Assembly: GCA_003214815.1 (NCBI GenBank)
Contig: QCLE01000002.1
Span: forward strand, 107,070-171,069
Reading direction: 5' to 3'
DNA from: Prochlorococcus sp. AG-412-J13
Lineage (GTDB): Bacteria; Cyanobacteriota; Cyanobacteriia; PCC-6307; Cyanobiaceae
DNA: 64,000 nt
Each line of letters begins with the position of its first letter. Positions within the stretch are counted from its first letter, which is position 1. Made by a program: the position numbers and the translations under genes. Positions 1 to 9,789 of the stretch are shown in pieces. Under the pieces are notes generated by a model. It did no database searches and was not told the DNA's origin. It was given only the letters and a program-made list of their open reading frames with translations.

Positions 1-26
1 CTTTCTACTTAATTAAAGACATACTG

Positions 27-833
27 ATGCAGAATCAAGGAAATTGCTATAAAAATGTTTGGATCCTATCAGGAACTTCTGATGGACCTGTAATAGCTAA
101 TAGGTTTCTTGAACTTAATTATTCAGTTTTTGCAAGTGTTTTAACTTATAAAGCAGGGCAAGCTTATATTGATCATCCAAAGTTACATATCATTACGGGG
201 AAATTAAAAAATAAAGATGAAATAATTAATTTCATAAAAAAAAATCAAATCAAATGCGTTGTAGATGCTACTCATCCATTTGCTATGATAATTTCTAAAA
301 ATCTTAATAATGCATGTAAAGAGATTAATACACCTCTATTAGTATTTGAGAGAAAATCTCTAATAAATAACACTAATAATTTTTTTTATATTGATGATTT
401 AAAGGGAATAAATAACCATGTTCTAGAAAATAAGAACATTCTTCTGGCAATAGGTTCAAGATTCCTTAACGATACAGCTAATTATTATATTAATCGTAAA
501 GCAAATATATTTACAAGGGTACTTCCAACTCATGAAAGTATAACTAAAGCTTTTGGATCATGTATTGAAAATTCAAATATAGCGATACTTGAACCGAGTA
601 AAAATAATGAAAGCATTTTAGAAAAAAAACTTTGTGATTTTTGGGAGATAGATTATGTTTTATGCAGAGAATCTGGAAGTTATTCTCAGAAAAACTGGGA
701 GAGTATAATTTCTGGAACTAAAATAAAGTTATTTTTGGTTAAAAGACCAAAAGTTATAAATGATTATTCTTACTCGTTCAATCAATACCAGGATTTGATA
801 AATCACATAATTAAAACTAACATTGATGTTTAA
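27..833 (+). CDS. cobK: Precorrin-6A reductase (CobK/CbiJ family)
   Basis: This 268-residue cytosolic protein resembles CobK/CbiJ, the NAD(P)H-dependent reductase that converts precorrin-6A to dihydroprecorrin-6 in corrin ring synthesis. The N-terminal strand and loop WILSGTSDG (residues 12-20) is the family nucleotide-binding start, and DATHPFA (80-86) is the most characteristic family motif. Length is normal for the family. The ATG start lies close to the window edge with no clear Shine-Dalgarno sequence. It is followed after 6 bp by cutA on the same strand, so the two are probably cotranscribed. A second corrinoid gene, cobO, lies at about 17.1 kb, in keeping with B12 synthesis by this organism. 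Confidence 0.88.
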   Translation: MQNQGNCYKNVWILSGTSDGPVIANRFLELNYSVFASVLTYKAGQAYIDHPKLHIITGKLKNKDEIINFIKKNQIKCVVDATHPFAMIISKNLNNACKEINTPLLVFERKSLINNTNNFFYIDDLKGINNHVLENKNILLAIGSRFLNDTANYYINRKANIFTRVLPTHESITKAFGSCIENSNIAILEPSKNNESILEKKLCDFWEIDYVLCRESGSYSQKNWESIISGTKIKLFLVKRPKVINDYSYSFNQYQDLINHIIKTNIDV

Positions 834-839
834 TTAATT

Positions 840-1145
840 ATGGAAGTGTTAGTTATGATCACAACTGAATCAAGTAAAACAAATGCTTTGCGAATGGCTA
901 AATTACTCATACAAAATAAACTTGCAGCTTGCGTCTCAATAAAGACAATTTCTTCAATTTATGAGTGGAATGATCAGATTGAAGAAACAAAAGAGTTTGA
1001 AATTACAATAAAAAGTAAACCAGAATTTAAAGATTATTTAATTGAGTTCTTAAATAAAATTTCTACATATGATGTCCCACAAATTATTTACAAAAAATAC
1101 TATTCTGAGATGAAATATTTTGATTGGATCAATAAGACTATTTGA
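840..1145 (+). CDS. cutA: CutA1 divalent-cation tolerance protein
   Basis: The 101-residue product is a small ferredoxin-like-fold protein of the CutA1 family, which forms trimers and was named for divalent-cation (copper) tolerance; its physiological role in cyanobacteria is unsettled. Visible family marks are the N-terminal VMITTESS strand, the KLAACVSI segment (about residues 31-38), the aromatic IYEWNDQIEE segment, and the C-terminal YDVPQIIY strand. It starts 6 bp after cobK and ends one base before the stop of the convergent kinase gene, so there is no room for a separate terminator between the convergent genes. Confidence 0.9.
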   Translation: MEVLVMITTESSKTNALRMAKLLIQNKLAACVSIKTISSIYEWNDQIEETKEFEITIKSKPEFKDYLIEFLNKISTYDVPQIIYKKYYSEMKYFDWINKTI

Positions 1146-2156
1146 TTAAATTTCTCTTATCAACTCTCTAAAATCAATATTGGATCTAGATCCTAATTGT
1201 GTAATTATTTGCCCAGCACAAATTGAACCTATCTCTCCGCATTTTTTAAGGGAATAATTTTTTATTAATCCATGAATAAATCCGCCTGCATAAATATCTC
1301 CCGCTCCTGTTGTATCAATAATCTTCCCTTTCGTAATTGACTTAATTACTTCGATAGCATTTTTGTTAATTATGAGAGAACCATTGCCACCTAAAGTTAC
1401 TACGACTAATCCACATAAGGAAGACAGGTCTCCTTGGCAATTTGCTAATTTATCCTTTTTAAATAGACTCAACACCTCGGATTCATTACAAAAAACTATA
1501 TCTACATAATTATCAATTAATTCCAAGAAACTCTCTCGGTGTCTATCTACACAAAATGAATCAGACAAAGAAAGAATTATTTTTGTATTATTTTGTTTTG
1601 CAATTTGAGCGGCTTTAAGAAAAGCATTTTTAGCTAATTCGCTGTCCCATAAATACCCTTCTAAATACAAGTATTTACTTTGTTTGAGTACGCTAAAATC
1701 TATGTCTTTTGGCTCAAACTCTATAGATGCTCCTAGGTAAGTGCACATAGTTCTTTGTGCATCAGGTGTAATCAAAATGATTGAATGAGCTGTTGAAGCA
1801 CCTTCAATAGTTGGTGGAGTAATAAATATAGTTTTACTTTTTTTTATATCGTCAGAAAAGAAATTCCCAAATTGATCATTTTTCACTCTTCCAATAAACT
1901 GCACATGATTACCTAATTCTGCTAAACAAACAACGGTATTTGCTGAGGACCCCCCTGATATTTGTTTGATCACTTTGCAATTTTCTAACAATCTCTGAGA
2001 TTCATCAGAATTAATGAGATTCATTGATCCTTTATCCAGATTATTTATCTCAAGAAACTCATCTTCAATATTCACAATAATATCTACTATTGCGTTGCCC
2101 AGACCAATTAGATCAACCTTTTTATTATGTTCAAAATGTCTAAAGGATTCCTTCAT
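1146..2156 (-). CDS. PfkB-family carbohydrate/nucleoside kinase (adenosine kinase-like)
   Basis: The 336-residue protein is a ribokinase-fold (PfkB) kinase. The N-terminal substrate-side signature SGGSSANT is at residues 67-74, and the C-terminal PfkB signature begins at DTTGAGD (281-287), with the last Asp expected to be the catalytic base. Relatives in marine cyanobacteria are annotated as adenosine or sugar kinases. Its place 15 bp downstream of purA on the same strand is compatible with a purine-salvage role, but sequence alone does not fix the substrate. Length is usual for the family and no key residue is missing. Confidence 0.85.
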   Translation of the reverse strand: MKESFRHFEHNKKVDLIGLGNAIVDIIVNIEDEFLEINNLDKGSMNLINSDESQRLLENCKVIKQISGGSSANTVVCLAELGNHVQFIGRVKNDQFGNFFSDDIKKSKTIFITPPTIEGASTAHSIILITPDAQRTMCTYLGASIEFEPKDIDFSVLKQSKYLYLEGYLWDSELAKNAFLKAAQIAKQNNTKIILSLSDSFCVDRHRESFLELIDNYVDIVFCNESEVLSLFKKDKLANCQGDLSSLCGLVVVTLGGNGSLIINKNAIEVIKSITKGKIIDTTGAGDIYAGGFIHGLIKNYSLKKCGEIGSICAGQIITQLGSRSNIDFRELIREI

Positions 2157-2171
2157 TAATTTGAAACTTAA

Positions 2172-3536
<1,365 letters not shown>

Positions 3537-3563
3537 TTACTTTTAAAAAGTAAATGAATTGTA

Positions 3564-4001
3564 TCAACTTTCTCTTAGAACCATTTTTTCAGCAAGAGAA
3601 AATTCTTTCGTTAAACGCTCCTTAAGCTTATCTGGTAAAGGTCTACTTGCAAAGTTTTTGTAATGACCTGCCATAGCATTTAATGCTGTTTGCATAGTGG
3701 TAAATGATTGTGTTTTATTCACCATCCCTCTATTTCTGTATCTGGAAATATAGTCAGTTATAAGTGTAAGAGCCTCACTTCTTACTTCATCTTTATTTGG
3801 AGAATCTTTTGGAGTGTCAACAGCTGTTTGTAATGTTTTAACGACTGAAATTGTATCTTTTGTATAGTCTCCAGTCATAGAGGTTTTTGCAGCTATAGAA
3901 GGAGAACTAAATAGTGTAAAAACAACAATTAAGGATATTGAAAAAGATATAGCTTTGGTAAGATTTTTAAAAAATAAATTTGATGTCCATTTCAGTAACA
4001 T
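3564..4001 (-). CDS. psb27: Photosystem II assembly protein Psb27
   Basis: Psb27 (145 residues) is a lumenal factor that binds CP43 during photosystem II assembly and repair. A hydrophobic signal segment spans about residues 17-36 and ends in SPSIAA, a signal-peptidase-I-like site. The mature part carries the family four-helix pattern with DYTKDT, a long acidic/basic helix and LPDKLKERL. In many freshwater cyanobacteria Psb27 has a lipobox cysteine; none is present here, so lipidation looks unlikely. It lies between proS (26 bp upstream) and purA (81 bp downstream), all on the minus strand. Confidence 0.93.
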   Translation of the reverse strand: MLLKWTSNLFFKNLTKAISFSISLIVVFTLFSSPSIAAKTSMTGDYTKDTISVVKTLQTAVDTPKDSPNKDEVRSEALTLITDYISRYRNRGMVNKTQSFTTMQTALNAMAGHYKNFASRPLPDKLKERLTKEFSLAEKMVLRES

Positions 4002-4027
4002 AACTTAGCTCCCAAAAAAAATAAGCC

Positions 4028-5827
4028 TTAAGAATTATTGTACATTATTTCTGATTCGGAAATAAATCTTTCCAACAATTTATCAGTACTAATTTTAAAC
4101 TTATTATTATTTGTTCTACATACAAGTTCAACTTCTTTATTAACAGAATCTCTACCAATAATTATCTGAAAAGGAATACCAATTAATTCCGCATCTTTAA
4201 ATTTTACTCCAGCTCTATCATTTCTATCATCAAGAAGGACATCAATTTTATTAATTAAAAAGTTGTTATAGATTTGCTCAGTAAGGTCACTTTGAATAGG
4301 ATCTTTTAGGTTTGTTGGAATAATAACAACTTCAAAAGGAGAAATCTGGATAGGCCAACATATTCCCTTTTGATCATGATTCTGCTCGATAGCAGCTTGA
4401 GCTATTCTTGTCACTCCAATTCCATAACAACCCATCCATAAATTTTTTAATTGACCATCCTTATCAGAGAACTTTGCATTTAATTTTTCACTATATTTTT
4501 GACCTAGTTGGAAAATATGTCCAATCTCGATACCTTTTTTTTCTTTAAGTTCCTCATCATCATCAATACTTATTTTATCTCCTTTTTTGGCATTCCTGAT
4601 ATCCCCAATTAGATAATCTTTCGAAGCAAAAGAAAATTCTTGAAAAACTTTATGGAAATTAACTTTATTCCCACCACTTATAAACTTTGAAAGGCTACTT
4701 GCAGAATGGTCAATTATTCTTGTCCATTTTTGATCCCAATTAGAACTTGCTTTAATAGTTTTATTATCTAAATCTGGTCCAATAAAACCTAAGGGAAAAT
4801 TAACTAGATTTTTTTCGATAGTATTTTTGTCTTCAATCTTTTTAAGATTAAGGAGATTGAAATTATGAAGTTTATTGATTAAGTTAAAAAGCTTTACTTC
4901 ATTAATGTGTTGATCGCCTCTTATGCATGCAAGAATTGGCACCTCAAGTTTACCTTCGAACTTTGCAAGGAATATTACTACTTTAATAATCTGACTAGGG
5001 TCTAAATTATTATTATCGCAAACTTCTAGGATTGTTTTTTGTTGAGGTGTTTCCAACCACGCTGCGATATTATCTTTCAGTGGTATAGGTTGAGAGGGTA
5101 GAGAAACAGCTTTTTCAATATTTGCAGCATAAGAACCACTTTGAGTAAACAAAATGGAATCTTCCCCAGCATCAGCAGTGATCATAAATTCTTTAGAGGA
5201 CGCACCGCCAATTGCTCCACTATCAGCTTCAACCCCTACTGTCTGCAGTCCACAAGATTTAAAAATATTTTCATAGGCATTTCCCACTTTTTCATAGAAA
5301 GAAGCCAGGTCGTTTTCTGAAGAATGAAAAGAATAACCATCTTTCATTATAAATTCTCTACTTCTCATCAGTCCAAACCTTGGCCTTATTTCATCTCTAA
5401 ATTTTGTCTGAATTTGATAAAAACATTGAGGTAATTGCTTATAGGAGTTGATGGTCTCTGACGCAATACTTGTGATTACCTCTTCGTGAGTTGGAGCTAA
5501 ACCAAATTCTTTACCTTGTCTATCTTTGAGATTAAACATTATTCCTTCCCCTGCAGTATATCCTTCCCACCTTTCACTTTTTCTCCATAAATCTGCAGGA
5601 TGAAGTTGGGGTAATAGTAATTTTGTAAAGCCAATACTATTAAGTTCTCTCTCTATTATTCTGGATATTTTTTCAATAACTCTAAGCATTATTGGCATGT
5701 ATGCATAAATACCGCTGTTAACTCTGCGAATATACCCAGCTTTTAAAAGTAATTGATGTGAAATAATCTCAGCTTCAGAAGGTGTGTCACGAAGTGTCCC
5801 CAGAGGAAATGAGGTTGTCACGCGCAT
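4028..5827 (-). CDS. proS: Prolyl-tRNA synthetase (bacterial type)
   Basis: ProS (599 residues) charges tRNA-Pro. The class II core is visible: motif 1 region LLKAGYIRRVNSGIYAYMP near residues 27-45, motif 2 around FRDEIRPRFGLMRSREFIMKD (about 142-162), motif 3 GCYGIGVTRI (about 468-477), and a C-terminal anticodon-binding domain containing VVIIPTN and DDRNDRAGVKFKDAELIG. The insertion domain between motifs 2 and 3 (YbaK-like editing region) is present, although it looks diverged. The start MRVTTSFPLGTLRDTP is typical of the cyanobacterial enzyme. It heads a minus-strand run with psb27 26 bp downstream. Confidence 0.96.
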   Translation of the reverse strand: MRVTTSFPLGTLRDTPSEAEIISHQLLLKAGYIRRVNSGIYAYMPIMLRVIEKISRIIERELNSIGFTKLLLPQLHPADLWRKSERWEGYTAGEGIMFNLKDRQGKEFGLAPTHEEVITSIASETINSYKQLPQCFYQIQTKFRDEIRPRFGLMRSREFIMKDGYSFHSSENDLASFYEKVGNAYENIFKSCGLQTVGVEADSGAIGGASSKEFMITADAGEDSILFTQSGSYAANIEKAVSLPSQPIPLKDNIAAWLETPQQKTILEVCDNNNLDPSQIIKVVIFLAKFEGKLEVPILACIRGDQHINEVKLFNLINKLHNFNLLNLKKIEDKNTIEKNLVNFPLGFIGPDLDNKTIKASSNWDQKWTRIIDHSASSLSKFISGGNKVNFHKVFQEFSFASKDYLIGDIRNAKKGDKISIDDDEELKEKKGIEIGHIFQLGQKYSEKLNAKFSDKDGQLKNLWMGCYGIGVTRIAQAAIEQNHDQKGICWPIQISPFEVVIIPTNLKDPIQSDLTEQIYNNFLINKIDVLLDDRNDRAGVKFKDAELIGIPFQIIIGRDSVNKEVELVCRTNNNKFKISTDKLLERFISESEIMYNNS

Positions 5828-6000
5828 ACAAAAAATCCTTAATAATATTTAATTTTATCAATTAAGATGAAAAAATAATTTAAAGTGTCTTGAGTCCCTC
5901 AACGCGGCTAGTCTAAAAATATTGTTTCTGCTAACTTCTTCAGTAATGAAGTTCACATTCTTTTAAAAGTTTATTATTACTAAAACATTTTCTTAAGTTT

Positions 6001-6351
6001 ATGGAAAATATAGATTCCAATATTTCTAGTGAAGAGGAATTAGTAGGTATTGATGAAGTTCAAAAATTCCTAAACAGATCAAGAGCTTCTGTCTATAGGT
6101 ATACAAATACAGATTTAAGAAATCTAAACCCTAGCTTTAATCCAAGAAAATTAAATCCCGAATTTAGAACTGATCAAAAAGATCCTTTGAAATTTCATCC
6201 TAATGAAGTAGCAAGATTTGCAAAAGATATTTTAAGAATTAAGGAAGTTACTGTAGAGGTCTTTAATACACCTTCCTCCGCTGCTCAAAATATACTGGTG
6301 CAAATATTAGACGAACTAAAATCTATTAGGTCTTTGCTAGAAAAAGAGTAA
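6001..6351 (+). CDS. Small conserved protein with resolvase-like helix-turn-helix
   Basis: The product has 116 residues. An acidic N-terminus is followed by LVGIDEVQKFLNRSRASVYRYTN (about residues 14-36), which reads as a helix-turn-helix of the kind seen in excisionase or resolvase DNA-binding domains. A basic middle part and a C-terminal amphipathic helix (ILVQILDELKSIRSLLEKE) could form a coiled coil for dimerisation. I recognise it as a hypothetical protein conserved in Prochlorococcus but not as a named regulator. It stands alone, divergent from proS across a 173-bp gap, with no mobile-element genes beside it. A DNA-binding role is inferred from the motif only. Confidence 0.65.
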   Translation: MENIDSNISSEEELVGIDEVQKFLNRSRASVYRYTNTDLRNLNPSFNPRKLNPEFRTDQKDPLKFHPNEVARFAKDILRIKEVTVEVFNTPSSAAQNILVQILDELKSIRSLLEKE

Positions 6352-6447
6352 TTAAAAAGTTACCAAACAATGTTTTGATTTATTGACATTTTGAATGTAA
6401 GATAGTGATGTTTAATTATCTCCTTAATCTTTACCAATTAAGAGTTC

Positions 6448-6702
6448 TTGAGTTACACGAAATCAAAGCAGTTTATTCAAAGTAAATCAAGCGAAGAATC
6501 TTCTAATGATTCTGCTCGAAGTGATTTTGAAAGAGATGATGATGACCCCTTAAGTATAAGGAGTCTATCAATAACATCTTTAGGTATTATTTTTGCCTTT
6601 TTGACAATTTTTTTACCTTCAATAAGCATTTTAATTGGAAGACCTTTATCTCAAGGAAACGAGATAATTCATAATCACGATTTTAAAAAAGATGGACCTT
6701 AG
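6448..6702 (+). CDS. Short membrane protein of unknown function
   Basis: This 84-residue protein has a Ser/Asp/Glu-rich N-terminal 40 residues and one clear membrane segment, about residues 45-66 (SLGIIFAFLTIFLPSISILI). No family is recognised with certainty. The frame starts with TTG at 6448 and its 3' end overlaps the ppa start by 11 bp, which suggests translational coupling with the pyrophosphatase gene. The open frame, membrane helix and coupling make a real gene likely, but its function is unknown. Confidence 0.6.
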   Translation: MSYTKSKQFIQSKSSEESSNDSARSDFERDDDDPLSIRSLSITSLGIIFAFLTIFLPSISILIGRPLSQGNEIIHNHDFKKDGP

Positions 6703-7246
6703 TTCAATACCTCCATCTCCAATGAAGGGAATAGTAAATATTGTTGTTGAAATACCTGCAGGGAGCAGGAATAAATATGAATATTGCTCTGATGCAGGAA
6801 TAATGGCCTTAGACAGAGTATTGCATTCTTCAGTGAGGTATCCTTTTGATTATGGTTTTATCCCAAATACCCTCGCTGATGATGGTGCACCTCTTGATGC
6901 AATGGTGATAATGGATGAGCCTACTTTTGCTGGTTGTCTAATAAAAGCTAGACCTATTGGAGTTTTGGATATGCATGATTGTGGTGCATATGATGGAAAA
7001 CTTTTATGTGTGCCTATGGCTAATCCTAGGCAGGCTAATATAGTGAGTATTAATCAAATTGCTCCTAATCAGCTTGAGGATGTTGCTGAATTTTTTAGAA
7101 CAAGTAAAGGACTTGATGGAAGAACAGTTCAAATTGATGGTTGGAGGGATTTTGATGTGGTTGAAAATTTATTGAAAAGTTGTATACCTCTCAAAAAGAA
7201 AAACTTTAAAGTACTTAGGAAATCAAACATTAGTAAATTAAATTGA
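6692..7246 (+). CDS. ppa: Inorganic pyrophosphatase (family I)
   Basis: The 184-residue product is a soluble family I pyrophosphatase that hydrolyses PPi from biosynthetic reactions. Visible motifs are VVEIPAGSRNKYEY with the substrate-binding Lys/Arg set, YPFDYGFIPNT, and the metal-binding run DDGAPLDAMV containing the conserved acidic residues; GAYDGKLLCVP follows. An internal ATG at residue 11 (6722) is an alternative start. The coding region overlaps the preceding membrane-protein gene by 11 bp and the next gene by 4 bp (7243-7246), so the three are probably one transcript. Confidence 0.95.
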   Translation: MDLSSIPPSPMKGIVNIVVEIPAGSRNKYEYCSDAGIMALDRVLHSSVRYPFDYGFIPNTLADDGAPLDAMVIMDEPTFAGCLIKARPIGVLDMHDCGAYDGKLLCVPMANPRQANIVSINQIAPNQLEDVAEFFRTSKGLDGRTVQIDGWRDFDVVENLLKSCIPLKKKNFKVLRKSNISKLN

Positions 7247-7599
7247 AAAAAATAATTTTTTATAGTTATTTAAAATGCTCTACTTGCCGAAAAGCTGCAA
7301 AGTGGCTTGAAAGCAAAGATTTCGAATTTCAATTAATTGATATTGTAAAAGAACCACCATTTGTAAATTATTTAAATATAGCCTTAGAACAATACTCTGA
7401 TGATAAGAAAAGGATTTTTAATACAAGAAGTAACGCCTTTAAAACGCTTAATCTTGATATTTATGGTTTATCTAGGGAAGAAATTATTCAACTTCTTTTA
7501 AGTGATGGCAAATTAATAAAAAGACCATTTTTGATTTACGAAGAAAAAAAAGTAATATTAGGTTTTAACGAAAATGAATATGCCAAACAATTTAAATAA
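7243..7599 (+). CDS. ArsC/Spx-family thioredoxin-fold protein
   Basis: The 118-residue protein belongs to the ArsC/Spx/YffB thioredoxin-fold group. The redox motif CSTCRKA is at residues 12-18, and the family RPFLIYEEKKVILGF segment with its conserved Arg lies near residue 90. Members act either as glutaredoxin-dependent arsenate reductases or as Spx-like transcription modulators; sequence alone does not decide here, and the CxxC pair rather than a single Cys argues for a redox or Spx-like role. A TTG start overlaps the ppa stop by 4 bp. lepB follows after 29 bp. Confidence 0.78.
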   Translation: MKKIIFYSYLKCSTCRKAAKWLESKDFEFQLIDIVKEPPFVNYLNIALEQYSDDKKRIFNTRSNAFKTLNLDIYGLSREEIIQLLLSDGKLIKRPFLIYEEKKVILGFNENEYAKQFK

Positions 7600-7628
7600 G
7601 TTTAAAAAATCAAGACTTTATTAATTTT

Positions 7629-8288
7629 ATGCCTGCTTCTATTAAAAGTTTTTTAAAAGAATGGGGTCTACTAATTCTATTAACTTTTTTTGTTTCTTCT
7701 TGTAGATCATTTTTCGCAGAACCTCGTTATATCCCCTCTGGTTCAATGCTCCCAGAATTAAAAATAAACGATAGGTTAATTATTGAAAAATTTTCGCTAA
7801 GAAACTCTTTACCAAAAAGAGGAGATATTGTTGTTTTTAACTCACCTTACTCCTTTGACGAAAAATTAATTTCATCAAGATCTAAGCCTTTACCAAGAAA
7901 AAGATATTGTTTTTTTATGAGTTTTCCTCCAATTTCGTTTATTCCTGGTTTGAGGGATCAAGCTTGCGATGCTTATATTAAAAGAGTGGTGGCCCTTCCA
8001 GGAGAAATTGTAAGTGTAAACACTAAGGGTGAATTAATAATAAATAATAAATTAATTTCTGAACCTTATGTCTCTTATAAGTGCTCATTGTCCCTTTTTA
8101 ATAAATGTGGTGAATTTGAAAACATAAAAGTTCCAGAAGATCATTTTTTAGTTTTAGGCGATAATAGGTCAAATAGCTGGGATGGAAGATATTGGCCCGG
8201 AAGTAAATTTCTTCATAAAAAGGAGATAATTGGTAAAGCATATTTCAGATTTTGGCCTCTTAGTCAAGTTGGTTTTTTCCATAAATAA
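7629..8288 (+). CDS. lepB: Signal peptidase I
   Basis: LepB (219 residues) cleaves signal peptides of exported and thylakoid-lumen proteins. One membrane segment is at about residues 9-25, followed by the catalytic serine in RYIPSGSMLPEL (about 33-44) and the catalytic lysine in YIKRVVALPGE (about 116-126). The terminal signature GDNRSNSWDGRYWPG is intact. Between the serine and lysine boxes is an inserted Lys/Arg-rich stretch (about residues 78-110), larger than in a minimal type I enzyme. It ends a run of plus-strand genes and converges on the histidine phosphatase gene, with a 55-bp gap. Confidence 0.95.
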   Translation: MPASIKSFLKEWGLLILLTFFVSSCRSFFAEPRYIPSGSMLPELKINDRLIIEKFSLRNSLPKRGDIVVFNSPYSFDEKLISSRSKPLPRKRYCFFMSFPPISFIPGLRDQACDAYIKRVVALPGEIVSVNTKGELIINNKLISEPYVSYKCSLSLFNKCGEFENIKVPEDHFLVLGDNRSNSWDGRYWPGSKFLHKKEIIGKAYFRFWPLSQVGFFHK

Positions 8289-8343
8289 AGCCTTTTTTCT
8301 GGCTCTGACTTCATCAAAATAAATTTTTAAAAAGTGTTTTAAT

Positions 8344-9672
8344 TTAAAGTGCTCCGGAAGCAGTAGAATCAATTATTCCTCCTAGATGTGTTGTAATGTT
8401 TAGAGCGCTAATCACAGGGGGCTTATGGGGATCATCAAAAAGGTCAATTATAGTTATGCCGCCATTACCTTGTTTTATCATCCAAATATTTGAATAATTA
8501 ATCCCAAGGATATTGCAAATTAGAGTTTTATTGACTGCATCATGAGCAACCAGAAGGCTTAGATCATTATCCTTTTGTGATAAACAAATTTTGTCAAAAG
8601 CTTCTACGGACCTTACTGATACATCTCTTATAGATTCACCTTCGGGCATTATTACTTCTTCAGGTTTATCATGCCAATTTTTTAGTAAAGCAGGCCACTG
8701 TTCTCTGATTTCTGCTTCCAGTTTACCCTCCCATAATCCGTGACTAATTTCTACAAGTGAATCTATTTTTTCTATTTTTAAATCTTTGCTATTTTGAAGG
8801 ATTATTTGTGCAGTCTCATAAGGCCTATGCATTGAACTTGAAAATGCCTTATTGAAAGAAATATTTCTCAAATATTCAAAAGTCTTTCTAGCTTGATCTT
8901 TTCCGTTTTCATTTAGAGGGATATCAATTTGTCCTTGGAATCTACCTTCTTTGTTCCAGTTGGTTTCACCATGCCTTATTAGAAATATTCTGGAATCTCC
9001 AATTTGATTTGGAATATTTTTATTCAGATGCGAGGTTTGATTTAAGCATTCAATTTGGGTCTTAAAAGAGTTATCTTTCCTGGAAATATTTAGTATCGAG
9101 AAAGAAGCATTTTCTAATCTGATTTTCCTAAAACCTTGCTTAGGCTTTCCTAATAATAAGAGGATTAAACATCTGAGAATTGCATTATGTCCTACAACTA
9201 AAATATTTACATCATCTTTCTCTAGATAACTTTTTAAAATGGCTTCTACAAAATTTGTTGCTTGATAAAATAACTCTTGAATTGGTTTATAAGTTTTATT
9301 GTCATTTCTTTTTAAGATTAGATTTTCTGGATCATTTTTCCATATAGGATAAATTTCTGGAAATTTCTTTTTTATTTCATCAATTTTTAGACCAGACCAT
9401 TCACTAAGATCTACCTCTAGCAAATTATCATCAAATACAATATTTTGTTCTTTATTGAAGGTCTTTTTAATTGTTTTTGCAGTCTCTGCTGCTCTCACAA
9501 GTGGGGAGGAATAGATTTTATCGAAGTTTATTTTTGATAATGCTTTTCCTGCTTTTTGGGCTTGTTCGTATCCTTCATCAGTTAATAATGAATCATCTGT
9601 TCTTCCTTGAATTAATCCTTTTGCATTGAAACTGCTTAGTCCATGCCTAACTAAAACTAATCTTATAGTCAT
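8344..9672 (-). CDS. gpmB: Tandem histidine phosphatase (phosphoglycerate mutase superfamily)
   Basis: This 442-residue protein carries two complete histidine-phosphatase domains. Domain 1 starts with LVLVRHGLSSFNAKGLIQGR (about residues 5-24) and has a VVGHNAILRC second-histidine box. Domain 2 starts at FLIRHGETNWNKEGRFQGQ (about 229-247) and has LVAHDAVNKTLI. Both catalytic histidines of each domain are therefore present. Prochlorococcus relatives carry the name gpmB (possible alpha-ribazole phosphatase), but substrates of such two-domain proteins are unproven; a phosphoserine or ribazole phosphate phosphatase is as likely as a mutase. It is monocistronic, convergent with lepB. Confidence 0.82.
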   Translation of the reverse strand: MTIRLVLVRHGLSSFNAKGLIQGRTDDSLLTDEGYEQAQKAGKALSKINFDKIYSSPLVRAAETAKTIKKTFNKEQNIVFDDNLLEVDLSEWSGLKIDEIKKKFPEIYPIWKNDPENLILKRNDNKTYKPIQELFYQATNFVEAILKSYLEKDDVNILVVGHNAILRCLILLLLGKPKQGFRKIRLENASFSILNISRKDNSFKTQIECLNQTSHLNKNIPNQIGDSRIFLIRHGETNWNKEGRFQGQIDIPLNENGKDQARKTFEYLRNISFNKAFSSSMHRPYETAQIILQNSKDLKIEKIDSLVEISHGLWEGKLEAEIREQWPALLKNWHDKPEEVIMPEGESIRDVSVRSVEAFDKICLSQKDNDLSLLVAHDAVNKTLICNILGINYSNIWMIKQGNGGITIIDLFDDPHKPPVISALNITTHLGGIIDSTASGAL

Positions 9673-9789
9673 TATATAAATTTGAAAATTAAGATAATTT
9701 AATCATCTCATGGCGTGATTAAAATATATATATAAATATTAGGAAATTCAATGATAACTAAGTATAGTTTTCAACAATATAATTAAGGT

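Noticed and set aside
8289..8343. Terminator between lepB and the histidine phosphatase gene
   Set aside because: The best stem (AGCC/GGCT near 8287-8303) is only 4 bp with an 8-nt loop, too weak to call.
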